From positions 1 through 5,271 of the forward strand of contig JAFAPJ010000359.1 in the NCBI GenBank assembly GCA_019247255.1: DNA of 5,271 bases, read 5' to 3'. This DNA comes from Methylobacteriaceae bacterium (lineage in GTDB: Bacteria; Pseudomonadota; Alphaproteobacteria; Rhizobiales; Beijerinckiaceae). The translations under genes were made by a program, and so were the position numbers. The notes below the pieces were generated by a model. The model was not told the origin of the DNA. It saw only the letters and a program-made list of their open reading frames with translations, and did not search any database. Of this stretch, positions 1-5,271 are shown one piece after another. The number at the start of each line of letters is the position of its first letter. Within the stretch, counting starts at the first letter, position 1.

Positions 1-755
1 TCCCGGTGCAGCGGAACGATCACCGTGTAGACGGGCAGCAGGCTCTCCGGAAGTCGCGGCACGGGGGCGGAGAGGCGGTTCGGCTCGAAGGGCGCGGCCA
101 GCCGGGGCGTCGCGCCGGCAAGGAACGCGGCGCACAGACCCACCGCCGCGAGGTCGCGCGTCGTCTCGGGCCAGGCGACCGCGCTGGCGCCCGCCGCGAA
201 GCTCACGAGCGCCACCGCGACGAGCTGCCCGAGCGTGACGCCGTCGCGGTAGCTGAGCCGGGGCGCGAGCCGCGGCAAGCCGTTGGCGGCGAGCTCGGCG
301 ACCGCCTCCCCACGGGCGAGGATGAGCGCCGCGCGCAACGCCGTCGGAGTCGTAACGACGAGATGCCGCGCGACCTGCCCGCGGGCCCCGATGAGCTTGC
401 GCAGGGTCGGGCCGCGCGGCGCGGCCGCGACCACGAGCCGTCCCGGATGGCTGAGCGGCAGGACCCCGGTCAGCGCCGCCTCCGGAAACCGTGCCTCGGG
501 ATGCACGGCGAGGCCGTCGACGCGAAACGGCGCGCCGATCTCGGCCGCGAGCGCCCGGTAGAACGCGTCCTCCGAAAGAAGCCCCTCGCGGATCAGCGCC
601 TCCTCGGCGCCGACCCGGCAGCGCCGTGCGACGCGCGCGGCCCTCCGCAGCGTCTCCTCGGCGACCCCGCGGTCGCGCAGGAAGGCGATCTCCGGCGGGA
701 GCTCGCTCTGGTCTCTCGCCTCGGGCGAGCTTTCACCGGCCACGTCGAACGCCAC
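1..755 (-). CDS. Membrane glycosyltransferase (GT2) with MshEN/GspE-type N-terminal domain, N-terminal part
   Basis: This partial gene reads leftward off the window edge; 251 codons are visible from a GTG at 753-755. Residues about 20-80 (EIAFLRDRGV, then EEALIREGLLSED and ALAAEIGAPF) resemble the GspE/MshE N-terminal domain (MshEN), which is often attached to bacterial GT2 enzymes. Two hydrophobic stretches at about 176-195 and 201-217 look like membrane helices. The visible protein ends with LPVYTVIVPLHR (240-251), the typical first beta strand of a GT-A/GT2 nucleotide-sugar domain. The family is usually about 600-700 residues, so more than half lies outside the window, including the DxD and QxxRW-type motifs. 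I infer an inner-membrane enzyme that transfers sugar to a polysaccharide or lipid; the substrate is unknown. The start is uncertain. There is no in-frame ATG after the TAG at 771-773, the candidates are GTG 755 and GTG 743, and neither has a clear Shine-Dalgarno. The plus-strand frame over this stretch is only its antisense mirror. Confidence 0.82.
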   Translation of the reverse strand, partial: MAFDVAGESSPEARDQSELPPEIAFLRDRGVAEETLRRAARVARRCRVGAEEALIREGLLSEDAFYRALAAEIGAPFRVDGLAVHPEARFPEAALTGVLPLSHPGRLVVAAAPRGPTLRKLIGARGQVARHLVVTTPTALRAALILARGEAVAELAANGLPRLAPRLSYRDGVTLGQLVAVALVSFAAGASAVAWPETTRDLAAVGLCAAFLAGATPRLAAPFEPNRLSAPVPRLPESLLPVYTVIVPLHR

Positions 756-783
756 GCTGACGGCGTCGATCTACATCATACGT

Positions 784-834
784 TGCACGCGGGCAAAAGC
801 CCGCTTGATATGGTGCACGCGGGCGAAAGCCCGC
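784..834. repeat. Tandem pair of 21-bp hairpin repeats, 30-bp period
   Basis: Two copies of the same 21-base unit lie at 784-804 and 814-834 and differ at one base (A795 versus G825). Each unit starts with TGCAC and contains a perfect 6-bp stem, GCGGGC/GCCCGC. The four-base loop is AAAA in copy 1 (stem arms 789-794 and 799-804) and GAAA in copy 2 (arms 819-824 and 829-834). No T-run follows on either strand, so a classic intrinsic terminator is not supported. The pair sits between the 5' end of the glycosyltransferase gene and the broken edge of the isocitrate dehydrogenase remnant. It could be a REP-like dispersed element or a structured leader of the glycosyltransferase mRNA; the sequence alone does not decide. 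Confidence 0.8.
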
Positions 835-845
835 CTGGGCTCACC

Positions 846-1094
846 CTTCGTCTGGTCCATCTGGGGCAGGCCGCAGCCGCGGAGCGGGTCCACAACGCCT
901 GGCTCCGCACGATCGAGGACGGGATCCATCCGGCCGACCTCTACCGCTCCGTCCTGTCCCGCCGACTCGTCGGCACGGAGGCTTTCGCGGACGCAGTGAT
1001 CGCGCGGCTCGGCGAGGAGCCGCGGCGGCCGCGCGCGGTTCGCTCCGCGGGGTCGGCGACGTCCGAAGCTCTTCCCCTGGCGCGCCGCGCCTGA
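846..1094 (+). pseudogene. C-terminal remnant of NADP-type isocitrate dehydrogenase
   Basis: The plus-strand frame ending in TGA at 1092-1094 carries peptides that I recognise as the C-terminal end of isocitrate dehydrogenases of the isocitrate/isopropylmalate dehydrogenase superfamily, the roughly 470-500-residue alphaproteobacterial/Thermus/Rickettsia type. They are LVHLGQ (852-869), HNAWLRTIEDG (891-923), HPADLY and VGTEAFADAVIARLG (969-1013), followed by a variable Arg/Ala-rich tail. Only about 80 residues remain. The upstream part of this frame is antisense to the glycosyltransferase gene and shows no dehydrogenase similarity, so the catalytic and nucleotide-binding parts are gone. No start codon or ribosome site is evident at the break, so it is probably not expressed as an enzyme. 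It ends 16 bp before the stop of the convergent LysR gene. The assignment is from memory of the family, not a search. An accidental reading frame is possible but unlikely given the ordered motifs. Confidence 0.7.
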
Positions 1095-1110
1095 CGGCCA
1101 TCGTCTCGGC

Positions 1111-1983
1111 TCAGCGGCGCAGCAGGTCCGCGACGAGGGGATGCGGAAAGCGGCGGCGGCGGGAGATCGCGTAGAACGCCTCGCGGATCGCCTCGACCCG
1201 GCAGCGCTCGACGAGGAGGCCGCTCGCGAGCTCGTCGCGCACCACGACCGGCGGCACGAGCGTGAGCGCCCGGCTTTCGCGCGCCACGAGGCGCAGCATC
1301 GCCATGTCGTCGATCTCGGCGACGATCCGCGGCGCAACCCCCGCCTCCTGGCAGAGCCGCTCGAAGGCGATGCGCCAGGTGCTGCCGGCGGGCACGACGA
1401 GCGGCGCCCTGTCGAGATCGCGCGGGAACCGGAACGGCGCCGCACCGTCCGGCGGCGGATGGCCGACGAGGCTCACGGCCTGGTCCGTCACGAGGTCGTT
1501 CTGCCAATCGACATCCTGATCGGCGGGGGCCGGCTGGTTCGCCAGGACGAGGTCGAGCGCGTGCGATTCGAGGCCGGCCAGGAGGTCCGGCAGCGCTCCC
1601 GTGCGGATCACGAGCTCGACGTCGTCGCGCACGACGAGAGGCCGGATGAGCTCGATCTGGAAGTTGCGCGAGAGCGTCGCGATGGCCCCGACGCGAAGCA
1701 CCTGGACGCCTTCGCGGCGCAAACCCTTCAACGTGTTGAGGAGCTCCTCGCCCGAGCGGAACACCGTCCCGGCATAGTCGAGCGCGATTCGCCCGGCCTC
1801 CGTCAGCTCGAGCTTGCGGCCGCGCCGCTCGAACAGTTGATGCCCCAACTGGGCTTCCAGGGCCTGCAGCTGCACGGACAGCGAGGAGGCCGAGACGGCG
1901 AGGCGCTCGGCCGCCCGGGTCAGGCTGCCTTCGCTCGCGATGACCCAAAAATAGCGCAGGTGGTGATAGTTGAGGAACGCCAT
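1111..1983 (-). CDS. LysR-family transcriptional regulator (NhaR-like), divergent from dabBA
   Basis: This complete 290-residue protein has the usual LysR length. The N-terminal winged helix-turn-helix spans about residues 4-64: NYHHLRYFWVIASEGSLTRA, then AERLAVSASS, LQALEAQLGHQLFERRGRKL and LTEAG. The opening NYHHLRYFW is typical of the NhaR branch. A linker helix (about 65-90) leads into the periplasmic-binding-protein-like effector domain (about 90-290), which starts at VLRVGAIATLSRNF. ATG 1983 is the chosen start. A TTG one codon upstream (1986) is also in frame, and no good Shine-Dalgarno precedes either, so the mRNA may have a very short leader. The recognition helix has S-A-S-S-L-S where many relatives have S-Q-P/S-x-x-S. 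It is transcribed away from dabB across a 96-bp gap holding a LysR-type operator, so I infer that it controls dabBA and itself. The effector is unknown; a signal of inorganic carbon or redox state is a guess from context. Confidence 0.93.
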   Translation of the reverse strand: MAFLNYHHLRYFWVIASEGSLTRAAERLAVSASSLSVQLQALEAQLGHQLFERRGRKLELTEAGRIALDYAGTVFRSGEELLNTLKGLRREGVQVLRVGAIATLSRNFQIELIRPLVVRDDVELVIRTGALPDLLAGLESHALDLVLANQPAPADQDVDWQNDLVTDQAVSLVGHPPPDGAAPFRFPRDLDRAPLVVPAGSTWRIAFERLCQEAGVAPRIVAEIDDMAMLRLVARESRALTLVPPVVVRDELASGLLVERCRVEAIREAFYAISRRRRFPHPLVADLLRR

Positions 1984-1986
1984 CAA

Positions 1987-2007
1987 ACGTTCGATAAATC
2001 AGAACGT
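1987..2007. promoter_or_regulatory. Probable LysR operator (perfect inverted repeat, T-N11-A)
   Basis: The arms ACGTTC (1987-1992) and GAACGT (2002-2007) are perfectly complementary around a 9-bp AT-rich spacer. The core TTC-N9-GAA fits the LysR consensus T-N11-A (T1991, A2003). It starts 4 bp upstream of the regulator's ATG and lies 73-93 bp upstream of the dabB start. This is where a LysR protein could repress its own gene and activate the divergent operon. The palindrome is seen in the sequence; the binding is inferred. Confidence 0.65.
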
Positions 2008-2010
2008 ACG

Positions 2011-2016
2011 ATTATA
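2011..2016 (-). promoter_or_regulatory. Candidate -10 box of the lysR promoter
   Basis: On the minus strand these bases read TATAAT, a perfect sigma-70 -10 hexamer, in the only AT-rich stretch of the window. No convincing -35 lies 16-18 bp upstream (about 2033-2039). Transcription would begin near 2003-2005, inside the inverted repeat, leaving a leader of about 20 nt before ATG 1983. Occupation of the operator would then block the start site, which fits autorepression. AT-rich chance matches are possible. Confidence 0.4.
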
Positions 2017-2018
2017 AA
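2013..2018 (+). promoter_or_regulatory. Weak candidate -10 box of the dabBA promoter
   Basis: TATAAA on the plus strand overlaps the minus-strand TATAAT. The -35 position (about 1990-1995, TTCGAT) matches the consensus poorly and falls inside the inverted repeat. A weak -35 is common at promoters that need a LysR activator, but this is only suggestive. The leader to dabB would be about 55 nt. Confidence 0.25.
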
Positions 2019-2069
2019 ACTCGAATTTTTCCGAAAGATCGGCTTGCGCGAACGGAGGAGAACTCGCTC

Positions 2070-2073
2070 GGAG
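2070..2073 (+). promoter_or_regulatory. Ribosome binding site that sets the dabB start
   Basis: GGAG lies 6 bases before ATG 2080 and supports that start. The open frame extends much further upstream, to 1141, but there it is only antisense to the LysR gene. A stronger GGAGGAG at 2054-2060 is about 20 bases from the ATG, too far to serve it, and no start codon sits at the right distance from it. Confidence 0.6.
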
Positions 2074-2079
2074 CCGTCC

Positions 2080-3663
2080 ATGTCCGCCCTCGCCTGGTTC
2101 GCCCTTCTCGGCCCGCTCGCGCTCGTCGCCGTCGCGGGGCTCAAGCTCGACCGGACGCCGCCGCGCCGCATGGCCGACCTTGCCTTCGCGGCCGCCCTTG
2201 GCTCACTCGCCATCGCGCTCCTCCTCGCGGTCGCGATCGCGGCGAACGGTCGGCTGACGACCCCGACCCTCGGGGCGGCCGGGATCGGCCTCGGGATCTA
2301 TCTCGACGCGATCTCGGGCACGATGTTCGCCCTCGTTTCGTTCATCGGCGCGGTGGTGGTGCGCTACAGCCGCAACTACCTCGACGGCGACCCGCGCCAC
2401 GGCGAGTTCCTGCGCTGGCTCTCGGTCACGCTCGCCTGCGTGATCACGCTCGCGATCGCGGGCAATCTCGGGCTCTTCATCGCGGCCTGGGTGGCGACGA
2501 GCCTGTCGCTCCACCGGCTTCTCCTCTTCTTCGGCGAGCGCCCGGCGGCGCAGCTCGCCGCGAAGAAGAAGTTCATCGTGAGCCGGATCGGCGACCTGTG
2601 CCTGCTCGGCGCGGCAGCGATCCTCTTCGCGCAGTTCGGTCGGCTCGATTTCGCCGGCCTGTTCGACGGCTTCGCCCGGGTCGGCGCGGCGGGCGGCGCT
2701 CCGCTCCAGCTCGGGATCGCGGCGGCGCTCGTCGCGGTCGCGGCGCTCCTCAAGTCGGCGCAGTTCCCGACCCACGGCTGGATCCTGGAGGTCATGGAGA
2801 CCCCGACCCCGGTCTCGGCGCTCCTTCATGCCGGCATCGTCAATGCGGGCGGCTTCCTTGTGCTGCGCCTGTCGGGTCTGATGACGCTCTCGGGCTCCTC
2901 GCTCGAGATCCTGGCGATCGTGGGCGGTCTCACCGCGCTCTTCGGCTCGGTCGTCATGCTGACCCAGACCTCGATCAAGGTCTCGCTCGCCTATTCGACC
3001 GTCGCCCAGATGGGCTTCATGATGCTCGAATGCGGCCTCGGGGCCTTCTCGGCCGCGCTCCTGCACATCGTCGCGCATTCGCTCTACAAGGCGCACGCCT
3101 TCCTGTCCTCGGGCAGCGTGATCGATCTCGCCCGCGCCTCCTGGACGCCGAGCCCTGGCGGCCAGCCGCATCCGGCGCGGCTCGTCCTGGCGCTCGTCGC
3201 CGTGCTCGGCGTGGCGGCGGGTGTCGCCTGGGCGGCCGGCGCGACCGTCACGATGAAGCCCGGCGCCTTCGTGCTCGGCGCGATCCTGGCCATGGGGCTC
3301 GTCCACCTCCTGGCGAGCGCGATCGACGAGCGGCCGAACGGCTACGTGATCGGCCGCGCGGCGCTCCTCGCGCTCGTCGTGACGGGAGCCTACTTCGCCC
3401 TGCAGGCCGGCGCCGAGCGGCTGACGGCCGGCGCGCTGCCGGCGACCGCGCCGCTCGCTGGCCCGCTCGACCTCGCGATCGTGGTCCTGGCGATCGGCGC
3501 CTTCGGGGCCGTGACCGTCTTCCAGAGCCAGATGGCGCGCCATGCGGGCGAGCCGCGCTGGCAGGCGCTCTACGTCCACCTCGCGAACGGGCTTTACGTG
3601 AACACGCTCGCGAACCGCTGGGTGCTCCGCCTCTGGCCGCGCCGCGCCACGCTCGCCGCCTGA
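2080..3663 (+). CDS. dabB: DabB, NuoL-like membrane subunit of the DAB inorganic-carbon accumulation complex
   Basis: This complete 527-residue, very hydrophobic protein has many membrane helices and belongs to the proton-conducting NuoL/MrpA family (PF00361). It is shorter than NuoL (about 610), as is usual for DabB. Family landmarks are KKKFIVSRIGD (162-172), KSAQFPTHGWILEVME (225-240) and TPTPVSALLHAG (241-252). K225 matches the TM7 lysine of E. coli NuoL (K229). H329, H333 and K337 (HIVAHSLYKAHAFLSSGS) have the same spacing as NuoL H334, H338 and K342. The NuoL TM5 glutamate (E144, in a W-E pair) is replaced by W137-V138. The C-terminal YVHLANGLYVNTLANRW (498-514) is typical of DabB rather than NuoL. 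Partnership with DabA is supported by dabA starting 35 bp downstream, presumably in one transcript. In characterised systems DabB passes cations down their gradient to drive DabA; whether H+ or Na+ is used here cannot be read. A NuoL of complex I is unlikely because no other nuo genes are adjacent. Confidence 0.94.
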   Translation: MSALAWFALLGPLALVAVAGLKLDRTPPRRMADLAFAAALGSLAIALLLAVAIAANGRLTTPTLGAAGIGLGIYLDAISGTMFALVSFIGAVVVRYSRNYLDGDPRHGEFLRWLSVTLACVITLAIAGNLGLFIAAWVATSLSLHRLLLFFGERPAAQLAAKKKFIVSRIGDLCLLGAAAILFAQFGRLDFAGLFDGFARVGAAGGAPLQLGIAAALVAVAALLKSAQFPTHGWILEVMETPTPVSALLHAGIVNAGGFLVLRLSGLMTLSGSSLEILAIVGGLTALFGSVVMLTQTSIKVSLAYSTVAQMGFMMLECGLGAFSAALLHIVAHSLYKAHAFLSSGSVIDLARASWTPSPGGQPHPARLVLALVAVLGVAAGVAWAAGATVTMKPGAFVLGAILAMGLVHLLASAIDERPNGYVIGRAALLALVVTGAYFALQAGAERLTAGALPATAPLAGPLDLAIVVLAIGAFGAVTVFQSQMARHAGEPRWQALYVHLANGLYVNTLANRWVLRLWPRRATLAA

Positions 3664-3686
3664 TCCCGCCGCCCGCCGCCCTGTCC

Positions 3687-3690
3687 GGAG
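3687..3690 (+). promoter_or_regulatory. Ribosome binding site of dabA
   Basis: GGAG, within CCGGAG, ends 8 bases before ATG 3699 in the 35-bp dabB-dabA gap. The frame gives a conserved DabA N-terminus soon after this start, which supports it. No terminator or promoter is visible in the gap, consistent with co-transcription. Confidence 0.65.
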
Positions 3691-3698
3691 ACCCTCCG

Positions 3699-5271
3699 AT
3701 GTCCGCCCACGCCCTCCTCCTGCCCGAGAGCCAGCCCGCCCCCGACGCGGTGTCGCCCGAGCGCCTCGCGATCGAGGCGGCGATCACCCGGGCCTGCCGC
3801 AAGATCGCGCCGCTCTGGCCGCTCAAGCACTTCGTCGCGGTGAACCCCTTTCTCGGCTTCACCGACCGGACCTTCGCCGAGACCTGCGCGGCCCTGAAGC
3901 GCGTCGCCCGGACCGACATGCTGATGCCGCGCGCCTTCTACCGGGAGGCGCTCCGGGCCGGGATGGTCGACGACGCGGCGCTCGCGGCCGCGCTCGCCGA
4001 GGCGCCGTCCGTCCCCGGCGTGCCCGCGGACGTCGAGTCCCTGAAGGCGGCGGCCCTCACCGACCGCGCTCCTTCCGCGAACCCGCCCGCCGTCGTCGCG
4101 ACGGTGGCCGAAGTGCTCGACCGGGTGAGCGGCGGCGACCGGCAGAGCTCGCTCGTCGGCTTCATGATCGACGAGATCTCGAAGTTCTGCGCCGGTTATT
4201 TCGACGAGGGTCAGGCGATCTGGCGGATGCCGAAGGGCGGCCGCAAGCCCTACGCGGCCTGGCGGTCGCTCGCCGCCCACGACCTCAATCCCGAGGTGAT
4301 GGGGATCGCGAACTTTCGGCAGAGCGTGCTGTCCCTGCCGGAGGATCCGGTCGACGCGATCGCCTTCGTGGTCGGCCGGCTCGGGACGCCCGCCCGCGCG
4401 GTCGAGGATTACCTGCACCGGGCGCTTTTCGACATCGGCGGCTGGGCGGCTTACGCCCGCTATCTCGGCTGGAACGCCGAGCTTGACGGCAAGCGCGACG
4501 ACACGCTCGTCGAGCTCCTGGCTATCCGGATTGCCTACGGCTACGGGCTCTTCAAGGCCCGCACCGACCCGGCCTTCAAGGCCGGCTGGGCGGCCGCGAT
4601 GGCCGCGGCGGCGGCGTTGCCGGGCGACGAGCGGCTCGGCGACGACCCGGAGCTCGCGACCGACCTTCTCCTGCACGAGGCCTACGAGATCGCCTTCCGG
4701 CGGAGCCTCGTCGTCCAGCTCGCGGCGCATAACAGCGGGCCGAGGCCCGCCGCGCTGCCGGCGCGGCGCCCGGTCCAGGCCGCCTTCTGCATCGACGTCC
4801 GCTCGGAAATTTTCCGGCGGGCCTTCGAGACCGCGGCCCCGCAGGTCGAGACGATCGGCTTCGCGGGCTTCTTCGGTTTCCCGATCGAATACGTGCCGAT
4901 CGGCCACCGCTTCGGCGGCGCGCAATGCCCCGTGCTGCTGAAGCCGAGCTTCGTGGTTTGCGAGGCGGTGAAGGGCGCGTCGGAAGAGGACGAGACCGAG
5001 ATCCTGGGGCTGCGCCTGCTCCGGCGGCGGGCCGCCAAGGCCTGGAAGGCCTTCAAGGTCTCGGCCATCTCCTCTTTCAGCTTCGTCGAGACGGCCGGCC
5101 TGCTTTTCGCGGGCAAGATCGTGTCGGACTCGGTCGGGCTCACCCGCACGGTCGCCCATCCGCTCCTCGACGGGCTCGACCGCGACGTCGCGCGACGCGT
5201 CGGCCCGCGGCTCGAGCCGAAGAGCGTCGCGGGGCGCGTGACCGGGTTCGCGCCCGACGGGCGGGTCGCGA
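3699..5271 (+). CDS. dabA: DabA (DUF2309/UPF0753), zinc-dependent CO2-hydrating subunit, N-terminal part
   Basis: The first 524 codons of a protein that is usually about 800 or more residues are present; the gene runs off the right edge. The family-typical N-terminal motif PLWPLKHFVAVNPF is at residues 38-51. The hallmark CIDVRSE is at 364-370, with C364 and D366 corresponding to the zinc and active-site residues C351 and D353 of H. neapolitanus DabA; R368 is also conserved. The second pair of metal ligands (H524 and C539 in that protein) would fall at about 537-552 with the same offset, just beyond the window, so a complete zinc site cannot be confirmed. Other conserved-looking stretches are IGFAGFFGFPIEY (about 386-398) and the AFKVSAISSFSFVETAG region (about 451-467). 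Known role: a beta-carbonic-anhydrase-like cytoplasmic protein bound to DabB that hydrates CO2 to bicarbonate in one direction, powered by the membrane ion gradient. The frame is intact throughout the visible part. Confidence 0.95.
   Translation, partial: MSAHALLLPESQPAPDAVSPERLAIEAAITRACRKIAPLWPLKHFVAVNPFLGFTDRTFAETCAALKRVARTDMLMPRAFYREALRAGMVDDAALAAALAEAPSVPGVPADVESLKAAALTDRAPSANPPAVVATVAEVLDRVSGGDRQSSLVGFMIDEISKFCAGYFDEGQAIWRMPKGGRKPYAAWRSLAAHDLNPEVMGIANFRQSVLSLPEDPVDAIAFVVGRLGTPARAVEDYLHRALFDIGGWAAYARYLGWNAELDGKRDDTLVELLAIRIAYGYGLFKARTDPAFKAGWAAAMAAAAALPGDERLGDDPELATDLLLHEAYEIAFRRSLVVQLAAHNSGPRPAALPARRPVQAAFCIDVRSEIFRRAFETAAPQVETIGFAGFFGFPIEYVPIGHRFGGAQCPVLLKPSFVVCEAVKGASEEDETEILGLRLLRRRAAKAWKAFKVSAISSFSFVETAGLLFAGKIVSDSVGLTRTVAHPLLDGLDRDVARRVGPRLEPKSVAGRVTGFAPDGRVA

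Noticed and set aside
789..834. Intrinsic terminators formed by the two hairpins
   Set aside because: The stems are strong but no U-tract follows on either strand: TTGATATGG after copy 1 and CTGGGCTC after copy 2 on the plus strand.
784..834. Start of a CRISPR array
   Set aside because: There are only two units with a 9-bp gap, too short for spacers, and no cas genes.
6..838. Long plus-strand open frame over the glycosyltransferase region
   Set aside because: It is Arg/Gly/Ala-rich low-complexity protein without family motifs and is the antisense of a gene with clear domain structure. Only its last ~80 codons (from about 846) carry recognisable homology.
941..1948. 335-codon minus-strand frame over lysR
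   Set aside because: It is frame-shifted relative to the LysR gene and lacks LysR or other domain features.
1141..2079. Possible N-terminal extension of DabB, since the frame is open to 1141
   Set aside because: This stretch is antisense to the LysR gene, is charged rather than membrane-like, and ATG 2080 has its own ribosome site and a normal DabB N-terminus.
2203..3579. 458-codon minus-strand frame opposite dabB
   Set aside because: Its Arg/Glu/Asp-rich composition is the usual mirror of a hydrophobic GC-rich gene; it shows no motifs.
3594..5159. 521-codon minus-strand frame opposite dabA
   Set aside because: It is a low-complexity Arg/Gly/Glu-rich mirror of dabA. The dabA frame holds the conserved CIDVRSE and N-terminal motifs.

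Overview
This 5.3 kb window is very GC-rich, and long open frames on both strands are mostly mirror images of real genes. The codon use, the glycosyltransferase architecture and the isocitrate dehydrogenase type suggest an alphaproteobacterium, probably Hyphomicrobiales (Methylobacterium-like). That placement is inference; there is no rRNA or other decisive marker.

Layout: (1) Positions 1-755, minus strand: the N-terminal 251 residues of a membrane glycosyltransferase. It has a GspE/MshE-type N-terminal domain, two membrane segments and the first strand of a GT2 domain, and it runs off the left edge. (2) Positions 784-834: two near-identical 21-bp hairpins, 30 bp apart. (3) About 846-1094, plus strand: a fragment that looks like the C-terminus of an NADP-type isocitrate dehydrogenase. 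Its first ~80% is missing, so it is called a pseudogene. (4) Positions 1111-1983, minus strand: a complete LysR-family regulator with an NhaR-like N-terminus. (5) Positions 1984-2079: an AT-rich divergent promoter region with a perfect inverted repeat that fits a LysR box. (6) Positions 2080-3663, plus strand: dabB, a NuoL-like membrane subunit. (7) Positions 3699-5271, plus strand: the N-terminal 524 codons of dabA (DUF2309/UPF0753), which runs off the right edge.

The functional core is a dabB-dabA operon with a divergent LysR gene. In characterised systems (Halothiobacillus neapolitanus DAB and homologues), DabA is a zinc, beta-carbonic-anhydrase-like protein. It couples to the ion-translocating DabB so that CO2 is hydrated one-way to bicarbonate in the cytoplasm. 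Here the LysR protein probably controls dabBA from the shared 96-bp region and may repress itself. The left third looks like remodelled chromosome: a decayed isocitrate dehydrogenase gene, broken next to a tandem hairpin repeat, lies between the glycosyltransferase and the dab locus.
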